NCBI RefSeq assembly: GCF_032854445.1
Contig: NC_088304.1
Coordinates: forward strand, 6,395,704-6,459,703
Source: Liolophura sinensis
Taxonomy: Eukaryota; Mollusca; Polyplacophora; Chitonida; Chitonidae
Length of the DNA stretch: 64,000 nt
Direction: 5' to 3'
The notes under the pieces were generated by a model that was not told the DNA's origin, searched no databases, and saw only the letters and a program-made list of their open reading frames with translations. The translations under genes and the position numbers were made by a program. This document shows positions 24,810 to 37,344 of the stretch, piece after piece (position 1 is the stretch's first letter; every line of letters begins with the position of its first letter).

Positions 24810-24980
24810 GCAAAGAACTAAGAAAGTATATCAATTATGAAATTAGGACGGAATCATGCAAGTGGTCAAGAGCTTTCAGTGATATTGGAAAGACGCATAG
24901 TATGTTCTGGGCGAATGAGTGAAATCAGTATTCAAATCCTGTAGCATGCTGGTATATAAGTTGTCAACAACATGCTATTA
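24810..24980 (+). repeat. Family C copy
   Basis: gaactaagaaagtatatcaa, ggacggaatcatgcaagtgg, tgatattggaaagacgcata, gtatgttctgggcgaatgag and gctggtatataagttgtc. Confidence 0.8.
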
Positions 24981-25159
24981 GTGTTTAGGGCTTGCAGGAG
25001 TTTTGGGGAATGTTTGGTGGTAGTTAGTTTTAACATCTCACTATAAATGGAAAAGTAATCCGTGGCCATGCATTATGAAACAATCTCAAATTCGCGATAG
25101 CTGTAATATTCCACATACCTTGAGATGTCGTCTTGCACTCAGATCACTCGTTAAGATGT

Positions 25160-25266
25160 CAAAAATTTGACCGATCGGCGGACCGACCCACCCATCGACC
25201 GACTGGCCCACGGACAGACTGATCCACCCACGGACAGACTGAACCACCCACCGACGGACTGACCCA
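25160..25266. repeat. Short degenerate minisatellite
   Basis: Repeats of ccacccacggacagactga and gaccgacccacc type units, ~21 bp each, about five copies. Confidence 0.8.
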
Positions 25267-25617
25267 CAAATGTAACAAAAAGATAGATAGAACGGATCTT
25301 ATCAACAGCAGCAGTGAAAGCGATGGAAAACACTTTGTACATTTATGTGGAAAAATAGTAAAATTTTTCAGTAAGACGTTAACAACAAACAAGAAAATAA
25401 TAAAGAAAAAGTGGAGAAAAGGCTATGTAATGATGCTAAACAATACCGAAAAGGAAAAAAGTGTTTTTCGTAACTGTATAATTTTTTTGGTACATTTTTG
25501 AATTGTGTACAGGAATTGTCAACGGATTAAGCATACTTAAAAAAAGGAGATTAAAAAATATAGCGCTCTGTGTGTTTGCATTAATTCGTGTTATTGTTTA
25601 CTGAATCTGTGAACAAC
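25267..25617. other. Intergenic AT-rich DNA
   Basis: Nothing recognised. Confidence 0.4.
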
Positions 25618-25810
25618 TAGATCAGTGGCGTCTAATAAATTGCAGTTAACATCATTGTATTATGTTCACCTAAGCCGTGATAATGTTCTGCTTAAGCCGT
25701 GATAATATTGGGGCGTTTAGTTCGATACTGTTTAAGCATTTACATGAACGGTTACACTAAAACTTTAAATGACCGGTTTAACCGGTTACATGTGACCATC
25801 AACGATTACT
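25618..25810 (+). repeat. Family B copy
   Basis: cgtctaataaattgcagtta, tgcttaagccgtgataatat, taagcatttacatgaacggt and accggttacatgtgaccatc. A local duplication of 'aagccgtgataat' lies inside it. Confidence 0.8.
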
Positions 25811-27840
25811 TTACTGTTACAACGATTATTTGCTTGATGGGTCCAGTAGACAGTGAAACTGGTTCTGATTCAGATTGCAATCCTTTAAACACTGTCTACT
25901 ATCAAACGCTGTACTTCATAAGCGGATACGTTTTGTTTTGAGAGTATATGCTTTCCAGACGTCTATGTATAGCCACTTTGAGACATACATACCCCATGGC
26001 TTCTCTTAACACCCGAGCCCAAGAGAAAACTTAACCTCTGAACAATAAAGCTCTGCTATTGACATTCTTTTTACGCAGTTTTACTGTTCCAAATCGCTCT
26101 ACACTTCGCTTAGAAAGAACTTAGACGGTCTAATTTAATTATTTTTCTACGGAAGGCGATTTGTGACACTTTAGCGTTAATGAAACCATTTCCTTGTGGA
26201 TGAGTAATTATACAGGGTGTATAGAGGTGCCTCCACGGGGCGCTGTGTCGGTAGTGGCTTCCCGAGGATAGCAAGAACACCGCGTTTTTGCTCTAGGAGT
26301 GAGGGTGCTGATTGCATTTTACTACTGTCTGTTTTTATTCTTTACTCGCTCGAACTTTTGTTTCTGAAGTAATTGTCAGGATTTGTTTTCTTCTTTTTTT
26401 TGGAGGGTCCTGATTTGCTGCACTGAACCTTTTCTTCTTTTTTTTTGATAGGTGCTTAACTCCAGACGTGGTTAATTGTGACCTAAAACAACAGAGACAT
26501 GCTACTGTGAGAAATTTAAACTAATTTCATTGCCTGTTGTGTTATACGAAATGATTACATTAGGCCCACATTTTAGAATTAGTAGACAATTAATGAAAGA
26601 ATGTAAATGTTTATACATATTTTTTCAAAATATAACAGTACCCTTTCAGTACATGAACAGTTTTCCTATCAGGAATATAAATTTTCAACATATTCACGCG
26701 TAGAGTTTTGTATTTACGTGTCAATGACGAAAAAAGCAATTTTGGTAGCGAGTATGACTGATTTTACAGAGAGCTGAATATAGACGACAGTTTAAAGAAA
26801 TAGAATAAAGGCACAAAATAACAATGCAGTGGTTTATAGTGTATTACTTGTAAACTAATAACTAATAAATCTCAAGTGCCACCCTGAGTGGCTCCACAGT
26901 GAATGAATAAGGTGAGTTGAACAACCTATGATGTCTGCGCGTGTGATGGTATTAACCAATCCGTGCCCCAGCACTCCGTGCCTCAGTTCGAATGCATACC
27001 AATTGCACGAATTATGCATGTGCAACTTAGACAAGGGAGATTCCTGCTAAAGTTACCAGTTAGCTCGAGTTTTCTGTGTTGAAAAAGTTTCATGACCGTG
27101 GAGGTTAATAAATACCTTTAACTCGAAAGTTACTAGATTTCCGCTTTTGTACCTAATCAGCGTAAGGCTTACAGAAGAGAAGTTTTTACAATTTACAGGT
27201 CATTCGGGTGTCTTTTAGGTCTAGATCTCAACAGTCGAACGGAAACTGATTCTAAAACCCTCGTAACTTTAAACACAACACTTATATAAGACCTCTGAAT
27301 CAGACAGCAAAGAATGGGAATTTGGCACCCTTGTGAATCAGCAAGTGTTTAATTTGATGCCAAATGAAACGCAATATTAGCCAAGGGAAAAAAAAACACA
27401 CGCCATGTTTACACTTTTTGTGCTGCTGTTGATGTGTAAAATGTGCTTACGAGACAAACTTTACAGTTTTTCTACAGATTATCTAAATGTGTTGAGGCCT
27501 CCATAAATTCGTCTGATTTAGCCCAGGTTCTACTTTTATTACATTTCGTGTCATGGATAGGTGCTTTGGTAGTTTTCTGGTGGCAAATGAAACTTGTGAT
27601 CTATGACCAGACGGGCAAGTAATAGCAGTGTGAGTCAACATGCAAGATTAGCTGGTGTAAGTCAACTGGGATCTAAGCTGGGATCCCCCTTTCGCATATG
27701 CCACTCGTATAGAATGACTTTCTGTGTCAAAAATCGCAAGACGCATGCACACAAATCAACCTAATGCAAAATTCTACATAATACAGTTCTGAAAAATGTG
27801 TGTAAGAAGTGATTTTTTAAATACGTAATAAATAAATCAG
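25811..27840. other. Intergenic DNA, no gene seen
   Basis: Mostly AT-rich. 26200-26300 is somewhat GC-richer (gtgcctccacggggcgctgtg). Poly-T runs occur at 26390-26445. No recognisable element. Confidence 0.4.
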
Positions 27841-28290
27841 CTAAAAGGTAAGAAAGAAACGGTTATTAGTTTTCAAAGACGATGGGAAGACAATCGATAC
27901 TAAAAGTGTGACATCTAAATCCAATTTTAAACTATGCTATAAAAGACATACAGCATAGAGAGTAACTCCAGAGCAGCCACGACATTGTGATAGTTGGCAA
28001 ATGGTCAAACGTAACCGTTGAAATACGGCCTCTTGTCAATTTACCTCAGTTAAGGTGTTATTCTAACTGTACATAAAAATGCATAAATAGTTCTAGTAAA
28101 TTACAAGTCCCCTAGCGCCATGGCTTCAGCGGGGTTAATTGCAATTTATTAGACGTCACCGGTCTAAAATTAGTCAACATGCTGTGTTGTCATCACACTT
28201 AATATACAATAACATAACCCTCCGCGATTAATTTCGGGGTTGAATACAAATATGGGCATCTTAGTCGCGTTTTGATTGCAGCTTATGTTA
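27841..28290. repeat. Family C copy split by a family B copy
   Basis: 27841-27948 carries family C body sequence (gaaacggttattagttttca, ctatgctataaaag). 27950-28208 is a near-complete minus-strand family B copy (cagcatagagagtaactcca through tgctgtgttgtcatcacact). Around 28255-28285 family C resumes (atcttagtcgcgttttgatt). Confidence 0.65.
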
Positions 28291-28467
28291 AAGTGATTAT
28301 TCATGTTATAAGTAGTTATAAGCAGCACCAATATAACCCAGGCGGTAAAGCGGGATTAGATACAACTATATGGCAAGTAAGAAACAAATCGCCACGGTCT
28401 CAGTTGTTCATGAGCCTTCCATCACCTTGTATAAATGAAATATGCTTATACTGACTTTGCAGGACAG

Positions 28468-28655
28468 CATTACTACAGCCTGGAGAGTAAAATCCAACTC
28501 ATCCAAAACCAGTCTATGACTGTTCGTGTAAATACTTAAATACTAACTGTCCCTATAATACCTTGAGTTACGCAAAACAGAAGTGAGGGTAAAAGCAATA
28601 TATTATAGACGTCACTTCGAATTACTGAGAATTGCCGCGTTGTTATCACATTTTA
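28468..28655 (-). repeat. Family B copy, diverged
   Basis: ctacagcctggagagtaaaa, ctaactgtccctataa, tagacgtcacttcgaattac and gttgttatcacattt. Confidence 0.55.
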
Positions 28656-28984
28656 TAAGCATTTGCTTGCATGTATGGCATGTACTGGTCATATCGCTTT
28701 GTCTCACCTTTGTTTTTAAATGTCATTCTTTTGTAGCTCTTGCTAAATACCCGAACATAAGGCAGTGCGTCCAATGACATAACTAAATCAAACTGAGACT
28801 CATATGGCTTGTCTACACAGGTTTCTATAATATTTTCCTTTCGTCACGTTAAACCATAATCACGGATTTATTCAATCATTGTCAAAGCTGATAAAGTTGT
28901 ATCTTTCTGTCGCCATGTGTCCGTGATGAATAACAAATTTATTGTATAAATTTGAATAAAAACTTTAGTTTTCATATGTAGAAT

Positions 28985-29235
28985 CAGACCATACAGAGCG
29001 ATGACGACAGTTTGGTAGGTGGTAAAAGTCCACACATATCCAATGAAACCAGTCGTCTTGTCAGCTTAATTAATTCAGTTAAGTTTGTATTCTAACTGTT
29101 CATGTAAATGTTTAAGTCGTAGCCGCTTAGACGCCCTCGTTAGCAGCATGGCTTACACAAAACAAGGTAAATATTAAATGCAGTGTTGTTAATTACGAAT
29201 TAAATATTGGACATCACTGGTCTTGAACTACAGGC
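28985..29235 (-). repeat. Family B copy
   Basis: catacagagcgatgacgaca, ttctaactgttcatgtaaat, agcatggcttacac, tgcagtgttgttaattacga and ttggacatcactggtctt. Confidence 0.7.
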
Positions 29236-30448
29236 AGTTGTAAATGGATATGTTCAACTATGTTGGACATTTGCTATATAAATGTGTATAAAACCGTGGG
29301 TCGCAAAAATTATCAAAGACCAGTGTAAAACAGGAAGAAATTGACTTTAAACAGCTGTTGATTAAAGCCAGATTGATTCCTTAGCCCACAGAATATAAGT
29401 ACCAAGCGTTATCTTACATGTTCATGTAAAACGAAACTGATTGATCTATTGATTAATTGATTAGATTTCTTAATTCAGAAATTTGATCAGCACTCAACAT
29501 ATGAGTTAACGCACGACGTATTCTTCACCGACATAAATTTATTCTAGCCCTGAAAATCTCTAACTTAGCCTGACAGTTGTTTATCCCGTAGGCGTGACAT
29601 GAGCTTCGTTTGTGGTTGCAATAAATCTCAGATCGGAGTCTGAAGAATGTTCCTGCAAATGACGGTTGTTAATGGCAGCCTTAAGACAATGAAGTAGATG
29701 AGTCGGCATCTCGCCTCCTGCCCTCCCAACACTCGGCAGATTTCATGTCTGATGCCCGTTACACCATCAGCAGCAGCAGAAGCCCAGTCCCTGGGGATCT
29801 CCCAGCTTCCCTCTAATACACCGGTCTCTACACGCAAGCTGTGGAACTGACATAACATGAACCTCTGAGCGTTCACAAGACATCTCACCAACGATACGCC
29901 TCTCTTTTTCTACACCAGAATTTTACTTTCCGATAAATTTTGCTCAAACTACTTCGGTTTTTGTCCGTCGCAATTTGAGTTCGGCTATAAAGTATAGCCA
30001 TTTTGGCAGTTAAGACTCCAGCCCGTGAAGCATTTGTCAATAGGTAACCGTTATTTGCACGAGCTTGTCTGGCTCGAGACTTTAATCTCATTCTCTCGCG
30101 TGATATCAACATTAGCACTGCAGTCTTTTGGCTTTCTACTTATCAGTAGTGTTAAAAGAGAAAAAATAAGAGACTCACTAAACAAGATAAAAACAAAATC
30201 AAAGTTGACAAAGTAAATAATCAGGTGGGTTTTTTGTATGAACAGAAGAAAGTTCAAAAATCAAAGTTTACAAAATAAGTTAGCAGATCTTTTTGTAAAA
30301 GTTTTAATTTTAAAATTTTATAACCGATGTTAAAACATTTTTGCACAGCATTAACTGGACATGACTGCCTCTCGGCGTCTGCGGTGAGTGCAGATTTCTA
30401 AATTGTTGACGAATGTTGAACTTGCCTTGGTATTATTTATTTAACCAT
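29236..30448. other. Intergenic DNA, no gene seen
   Basis: Short ORFs on both strands at 29.6-30.2 kb show no domain. Confidence 0.4.
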
Positions 30449-30449
30449 T

Positions 30450-30685
30450 TTTTGATTGGTATTTGAAGCCGTGCTCAAATATGTTTATTTTATTTGATGA
30501 CAGTCAGCTTTAAGGGAGAAGGAAAGCGGAGTAAACCAAGCCCCTTAAGAAGATACCTGACAAATCTCCCAAACGAAGCGCAAGCGGTTGGCGAAGTGTA
30601 GCCAGAACTGGATTCGAGCGCGCGGCCTCATTGGTCAACAGTCGCAGTGTGTCTGTACCTTAACCGTCTGAGCTACCAAGAGTCT
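30450..30685 (-). mobile_element. tRNA-derived SINE of a further type
   Basis: On the minus strand it starts ctcttggtagctcagacggt (A-box-like) and has B box gctcgaatccag. It ends at tttgattggtatttgaagcc, a diverged SINE-A-like tail. The body (aagggagaaggaaagcggag) differs from SINE-A. Confidence 0.6.
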
Positions 30686-30699
30686 GGACAAGCTTTCGT

Positions 30700-30760
30700 T
30701 GTTGTTGTTGTTGTTTTTAGTTTGTTTGTTTTTTTTGGGGGGGGCGGGGGGGGGGGGTGA
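30700..30760. repeat. GTT repeat and poly-G tract
   Basis: gttgttgttgttgtt is followed by TTTG repeats and a run of G interrupted once by C. Confidence 0.85.
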
Positions 30761-30857
30761 ATGATTTGGAGAAATAGAAGAGAGTAAATGATTATTTAAT
30801 TGAATTATTCAAGCAGAAACAACCTGCAGCTTTGTGTAAACATGCAACTGCATTCCT

Positions 30858-30975
30858 AGAGGAAACCCATGACCATCCGCAGGTTGCTGGTGAGAGGTTC
30901 CTGCCTCATCACGCTGCGCTAGCGCGATAGCCAACTAAGCCACGGAGACCCCGCCCCCCCCCCCCCCCCACCCCA
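30858..30975 (-). mobile_element. SINE-A head fragment with poly-C end
   Basis: gaaacccatgaccatccgca, ggttgctggtgagaggttcc, tcacgctgcgctagcgcgat and agccaactaagccacggaga form an antisense SINE head. It is followed by about 16 C. Confidence 0.85.
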
Positions 30976-31379
30976 TGGTTAAAGAGATAAGAACTCCTAC
31001 TTGCCTTAAGAGCAATGCTGCCCTCAAATCCAAGTCAACGTCGGTACGCTTTACTTTTTCTGGATATTATTTACAAAGCCGACTTCTTAGCTCTACGTAT
31101 AATTTACTTTATCGCCGACCACTAGTGCCGAGGAAGGATAGCGCGGGTTCGAATCCAGCTGAGTGTCTGAAACAACAAGATTTGCCAGGCACGGAACTAG
31201 ATGCGCTGGTTTTTGACAAGAGTTCTGTCGAGTTTGCCTTTATCAAATAAAAGCTACCATTGCTTTATATATGGAATTCTTGCGAATCGAAGTGAAGCAG
31301 CAATCGATTAGCTAACTACATCACCACGTCATCATGCAATGACATGCCCGTAACGTTTTACTCAATCTTTTGCTTGCTT

Positions 31380-31850
31380 TCGTGACCGTATTTAAATTTC
31401 TCTTCGCTACCGACACAGGCCTGTTAGAAGGATTGGATTGAGGCACTACAAGTCAGAGCTCCCAACTAACCTTAATTACACTGACGACTTTAGCCGCTAA
31501 TTAATAACAGTGAAATCAGACGTAATTACGTCGTCTTGGCTGTAGCCTGAGGCGAGGTGAGGCCATTGTACATCTCTAGAGGCGGAGGTGTAAAAGGTCG
31601 TCCTCGTTAGAAATACATGGGCGTTAGATTCTATTATCCGCTGCCCTCACTCGACAATTTCGCACCTCCGCACACAGAAGACTCCTTTCTTCAAATTCAA
31701 ATTCTACTCCTTCTTGGGACGTTTTTTGTCGGTGCGCAGATTGCGAGTTCACGCGGCAGACAACCCTTTGCCGTCAAAGTGTGCGACTTTCTACCAGTCA
31801 ATTTATTGTGGCGAAAACATGATTCCTTTTTAACGCCTTGTGAACAGACT
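31380..31850. promoter_or_regulatory. Candidate cis-regulatory island
   Basis: Repeat-free and GC-richer, with homeodomain-like cores (ccttaattacac, cgctaattaataac) and the palindrome gacgtaattacgtc at 31519-31532. No ORF beyond 92 codons. The function is inferred. Confidence 0.3.
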
Positions 31851-33178
31851 TTACTTAGAAAAGAATACGTTCACTTATTGGTTTTATTTGATTAAGATTT
31901 TTTGTTCTGTTGTTGTCTTTCTAATTATACACGGAAGGATATCCCTAATTTTCTCACATTTATAAGCAGTGAGATTTCATTGACCAACTTTTGTTTTGCG
32001 TTCATGTTAGAAACTGTTCTTTTTTGTATCCAAGAAAACTCTCTAAATATAGGGAAAACAATTTTATTCCATTCAGGAAACCATTCAAAGACATTCGTTT
32101 AAAATAATTTTCATATAGAATAATGCACATCATGTGATGATACTCGTCATTTCGACACCCCTTTGTGTCCTTGTTGCATATTTACAGCATTTTGATGTAA
32201 TTATTTATTTCTTTATCCATACATTTGGTTATTTAATGTCGTACACAATTCTCTTTTCACTTATAATCTGGCTGTCATTTTTATGGATGGAAGAAACCGA
32301 AGGCCAAGGGTAAACCGAGGACCTTTGGCGTGTCACCAACGAACTTTTTCGCGTTTGACGTATGCAGACATCGGGAAGTTACATCGGTGAACGATACGAG
32401 GCTGTCTTAGACTTAGCCTAGACTTAATCTAAACTTTTTGTATTATTGATGGGTTTTGATTGAAAGCTAAAGGCTAAATTTCATAGTGGTCATGAAAATC
32501 TTAAGACAACTCTTGATATTAAAGTAAAAATCCTTGAAGGTGAGTCACAGTTTTAGCACAGTAAACTATTGTAAATACTACTGAATGCAATGTATGTTTC
32601 TAAGGCTAACTTAAGTCTATATCAGCTTCGTGATCACGGGGTCACGACCCAAGGACAATGAAATCGTAGACATCCACAAATCCCTTGCCCGAGGCTGGGA
32701 TTGAGCCGGTACCTCGTGTGTCAGCAGTTAGGTGCAGCGCACAAGTAGAATAAGGCTCAGCCTTGTGAAAATATTGATTTCTTCGAATACATTGTAAGAG
32801 TACACCCATTTCGCCAGTAACACGTAAACCATACGCGTCATTCGTCGATATGCTGGAAGTCCATACGGTTGCCAAAGAAATACAGATAGATTATTTCTTT
32901 CTAATTCATAATGTAAGCTTGTTTTCGAAACGAAGGTTTCTCTGTCTCGATTGATGCCATATGTACTAAAACAATCTTGATTTTTACTTTGAGGCATACT
33001 TTCTAGTCTAGTACTTATTCAGGTAAACGAACGATAAAAATTGCACGCACTCAAACTCAGTGTAGGTCAGTTTATTACAAAAATGATTTAGATTAAATTG
33101 TTTTGTTTTCTTCAAAACCTTCGTTTACTTTCTATGATCCATGTGCTGTGATTCTATATACCTTGTGTATGTCAAACT
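31851..33178. other. Intergenic DNA with a possible minus-strand SINE relic
   Basis: Around 32638-32750 the minus strand carries a B-box-like ggctcaatcccagc and a tRNA-like arm; too diverged to classify. No gene seen. Confidence 0.4.
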
Positions 33179-33403
33179 CCGACCAATGCGGTCACCAGTT
33201 CAATTCCTGTTCATACTGGCTTCCTCTCCGGCAGCGCGTGGGAAGTTCTGTCACCAGCGTGCGGATGGTCCTGGGTTTCCTCCGTACTTTGCCGGGTTTC
33301 CTCTCACCATATATAAGGGAGGCCCCGTCGTATAAGTGAAATATTCTTGATCAGGGCATAAAACACTAAGCAATCAAACAAATAAATAAATAAATACATA
33401 AAT
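33179..33403 (+). mobile_element. SINE-A copy
   Basis: ccgaccaatgcggtcaccag, ctggcttcctctccggcagc, gtgcggatggtcctgggttt, cgtcgtataagtgaaatatt and a long AAAT tail. A 16-bp insertion (atataagggaggcccc) follows ctctcaccat. Confidence 0.92.
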
Positions 33404-34239
33404 TGCATGATTCGAGGCTATCACATGATTGATTGATTGATTGAAGTGCATAGGGGATTGCCGGGTTTTTCTTGTACTATCGATAACATATAACATATAT
33501 TCCTGACACTCTTCTCGCATTTTCGTACATCGAATTAACAGCTAGAACAACTGCACAGAGCAGCCATTAACGCATGACTCTGAATCTGCATTGGGAAATC
33601 TATATCTACGGCTTTCTTCAGTTACAAGAGAATGAATGCATTGCAAGACCGTTACGTTATTGCTAACGCCACATTTGCGAAGTGTTTATGGGCAGGGCAG
33701 AAACAAACACGTGCACAGAATCTGTTGCAGCGCATGCGACATAATGTTACCATAGTATGAAATCGAGGCGTATCACTGAACAACTGCTCATGTCACACGA
33801 CCAAGTCACGTGCCGAAATTTAGACCATAGAAATCAGATAGTTTTCACTGCCATCATCTAAACAAGTGACAGAAGGGCCATTTATTGAGAGCTCGTGGGG
33901 GTCACAATTAAACAAAATCACTCGGTTCTCCAACGATATTCCTCGCGTTTTACTTTAACCTCGTGCAGCGGTTGTCACATAAAACCAACATTAACAGATT
34001 TAAGTATGAATCACGTGAGTTTAATTACTCTTTAACTCTCAGACCGCAGTATTCTGTTATAGATAATATCATATTTTGCAAAATTTAAATGCACAAATGA
34101 ATCCTTTGTACACATATGTATTTATAACATAAAGACATAAATAACAGAAATAATTAGTCGCCAAAACTGACATTCGTGTGTATATCTTTTAAACTTACTT
34201 ATTTCAGTGTTGATGTCTTCATTTGTACAAGTCCCTTGG
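33404..34239. other. Intergenic DNA
   Basis: gattgattgattgatt at 33428; otherwise nothing recognised. Confidence 0.4.
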
Positions 34240-34500
34240 TGCAATACAAGTAGCGTGTCAACCCAAATGCACGCTCTAGGTCAGTAAACAATCGCAGGGA
34301 AAATTCCCAAACGACGTTCAACACAAACCACAAAAGAATTAAGGAAGTATATTTAAGTACAAAATTAAGATGGATTTATGCAAAGAGGAGCAGGAAACAG
34401 TTTCCAATGATGCCGGAAAGACGCAAGGTACTGATGTTGTCATCGAATGAATGAAATCATTGTCCAGTAGTTTATAAGTTGTCGATAATAAAGTATGTAT
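34240..34500 (+). repeat. Family C copy, nearly complete
   Basis: aatcgcagggaaaattccca, aacgacgttcaacacaaacc, gcaaagaggagcaggaaaca, tgatgccggaaagacgcaag and ataagttgtcgataataaag. Confidence 0.85.
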
Positions 34501-35629
34501 CGTACTCTATGGTAGTTAAATTATAACTTAACTTGGAACAAATACCTTGTGCTTTACAACAAGTATTTTATTGTTACTAATCTACAAAGGACAGATCCAA
34601 GCGTCAAGCCCGACATTTGTACAATCCTCACAGTGGTGACAATGACCTGTCGATGATACTTGTAGGCGCCTTTTCCACGACGAATATTATACTGTATGCA
34701 TATCTGTTTGTCGTGATTCTCTATTGTCATTGGTTGATCAGACCGGTTAAAATCTCGACATACACGTGTCAGAGTTGTAGGCCAGGCTTACATAGGGTAT
34801 ATGAAATTTAAATTGAAACTGATTTACTGCGCAGGCTGACATTATTTTTCTTTGTGACACTAAATTTATATTCTGTGCAGCTAAATTTCTGCGTATGCTG
34901 ACGTCATTTTTTTGTGAGGCTGCATTCCATTGTGACGTCATGCCACTATACTAGTGCTGCCTGCAGTCGACATGGCTAGCATGATTTTTCTTAGGTCTTT
35001 ACATATACGCGAGACTAGCTTTCTATTTGATAAATAATGTAGGGAAGAAATCGTTGTCCGCGTGTTGAGAGGGGCCTGTGGGGATTTAAACATTTTCCAT
35101 CCTCACACTTGGGGAGCTTCATAAGTAACTTGATAATGGTCGGTGGTTTACCTCGGTTTTACATTCGATTTTCGTGTATGAGTCAATACATAAAATGAAT
35201 GAGTGACAAATTCTTTAATTTTTTTAAATTTTAATTGTTCAAATGGCTTTAAACACCAATCAATAATTCAATCTGTGTGAAAGTATAAGCTTGTCATCCA
35301 TCTATCATAGACACACTCCACGGAGCGTTGCGGTAACACAAGCAAGCCTTAGACTTGACAATAATACAAATAGATTTTGCAATTAATCTGCTTAATACCA
35401 CCATCTGTGAAGTCGCTTTGGACACATGGTGAATGGTGCGAGGGGCTTCATTTGACGAAGGCAAGGTAGAGAACATAAAACGACTAACCTCGGGCTATAT
35501 ATACCGGGTTTTCAGCTAATGGGGATTTTGAAAATGCAGAGAGACTTACGTTCCATTGTGCCACTTTTGATCACTTTTGATCACTTTTGTCTGTAAGTTA
35601 TTTTGCTATAATCAAACCCCCTTTACTAC
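34501..35629. other. Intergenic DNA
   Basis: A local repeat (tgcgcaggctgacattattt / tgcgtatgctgacgtcattt) lies at 34826-34910 and a tripled gatcacttttg at 35568-35590. No gene seen. Confidence 0.45.
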
Positions 35630-36400
35630 ATCGCGTGACAAAAAATGGCCGTTAGGCCGTGATTGGGACGGCGCTCTCCGACGAAGCACTCACGGGTAAA
35701 CATGTCTACCCACTTACGCCAAATGTGATTGGATGAACCAGGATTTAAAACCATTGCTTTATTCGCAGCCGGGGATACGTAGGTTTCACTCTGTGGATTA
35801 ATTACCCAGCATTTGCACGAGATCGTAGATAATCGAAGATTCCACGAATCACTGTCCCGTGAAGAAAGGTAGAGTGAGTGTACATGCATTCTAGAGGTTG
35901 TAACTGCGATGAAAAATTCTCCCGGTCGCCTTCCATCTGCAGACTGTCCCTGAAGATATACGGGCAATTATTTAATTGAAAGCTTGAATTTTCACGCGAT
36001 GCTGCGCTGAGAGAGTTTTCCATGTGGGTAGCCCTCCGTCAGGTAAAGAGAATCGCTAATGTATATTAAAAAGGCCCTAGCTCTTGGTCTGATTACAGAA
36101 ATGTTTCTGCCTCCAGCGTTTTGGCGCTCCCATCCGCACAGAAGAGACTCGCTGACTGCCTAATTGCTTGCCTTACCTTGCACCTACTTATCTATTAATA
36201 TGATATCGTGGAATCTTCCCCCTGATTAAGGACAGTGGCCAGGTACGGGCTGCTCAAGCAGCCGTGACGTTCTCTAGAACCAGAAATGTCCCTGCCGCCT
36301 CGTATCTCGAACTTAATACAATCTTGTAATCTTCCGTATATAGACATTTTTGATCCCACACAATTTTTTACCTGGGGCACAGGGCCGGTGTAGTCGAGCA
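35630..36400. promoter_or_regulatory. Candidate cis-regulatory island
   Basis: A long repeat-free block, GC-richer than its flanks, with gggcaattatttaattga, ggattaattaccc, attgctttattcg and ctattaatatgata sites. It is about 5 kb upstream of the possible 5' exon. ORFs up to 113 codons without domains. The regulatory role is inferred. Confidence 0.3.
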
Positions 36401-36587
36401 GTAGTCACAGAGTTAGACGTTAGTTTTCGTAATTACATTTTGTGTATCTAATAATTGTTTTTGTTAATCAGAGTGGCATTTTATCCCATATTTACTACGG
36501 TTACATGCATACCTACGTATAGACCTAGATATTTATATTCAGCCCCATATTTGACACAGTTTGTTTATATATTTATTTATTTGTTTA

Positions 36588-36664
36588 TTGCTGGCCGATG
36601 TAGTATAAGTGAAATATTCTTGAGTGCGGCGTAAAACACCAATGAAATAAATAAATAAATTATT
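36588..36664 (+). mobile_element. SINE-A tail fragment
   Basis: tagtataagtgaaatattct, tgagtgcggcgtaaaacacc and an AAAT tail. A T/G-rich low-complexity tract follows at 36690-36815. Confidence 0.9.
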
Positions 36665-37194
36665 TATTCGGCATTTCTTTACTTCTTTGTCAATTTGTTG
36701 TCGTCTTCTTTTTTGTTGTTTTTCTTTTATTTTTGTTTTTTATTTTCTTTATTTTGGGGTTTTTTTTGTATGGATGGGGGAGGAGTGGGGTGGGGTGGGG
36801 GTGTGTGGTTAATTTTCCTATTGTTTAGAGAAACCGGGTAGAGCCCAGAGGAAAACACCGAACATTACACGTGGCCTATCTTAATGGACATTTATGCACT
36901 TCTCTCTTTTACCACGAACGCTTTATCTGAATCACATGACAATTGCCCTCTGGTTACACACTCGCTGCAGTATTCTTTCCGGAGATTCGTTACGTTTTCA
37001 GTTATCTGTGGAATTATTTCTGCTGGTTTTGACTTGAATTGATTCCTTTTTAAATTCCAATTTAAAAGGTGTGAGTAAGTATTTAAAACAAATTCTAGTA
37101 GCCTGCATTCACAGACTTGGGAGAAGATTCTCTTTAGATCAATGTCTGGGATAATGTATTGTGTGAATCAGTACTAGATAGGAGAGCGATGGGA

Positions 37195-37312
37195 ATCCGT
37201 CTTGAAACAAGGAGACACATTACACGTACACGCACTCTAAGGACTCCTTCGTCTTCATATGACTGAAAAATTGTTAAGTACGAAATAAAACCCCAATCAC
37301 TCATTAATTATT
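37195..37312 (+). mobile_element. SINE-2 3' end fragment
   Basis: cttcatatgactgaaaaatt, gttaagtacgaaataaaacc and ccaatcactcatt share the tail of the element at 10.7 kb. Confidence 0.6.
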
Positions 37313-37344
37313 ATCAGTGCAACATGAACAGTTACAACACAATA

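Noticed and set aside
31130-31165. B-box-like gggttcgaatccagc, possible tRNA gene
   Set aside because: No A box, acceptor stem or anticodon arm can be placed around it; probably an old SINE remnant.
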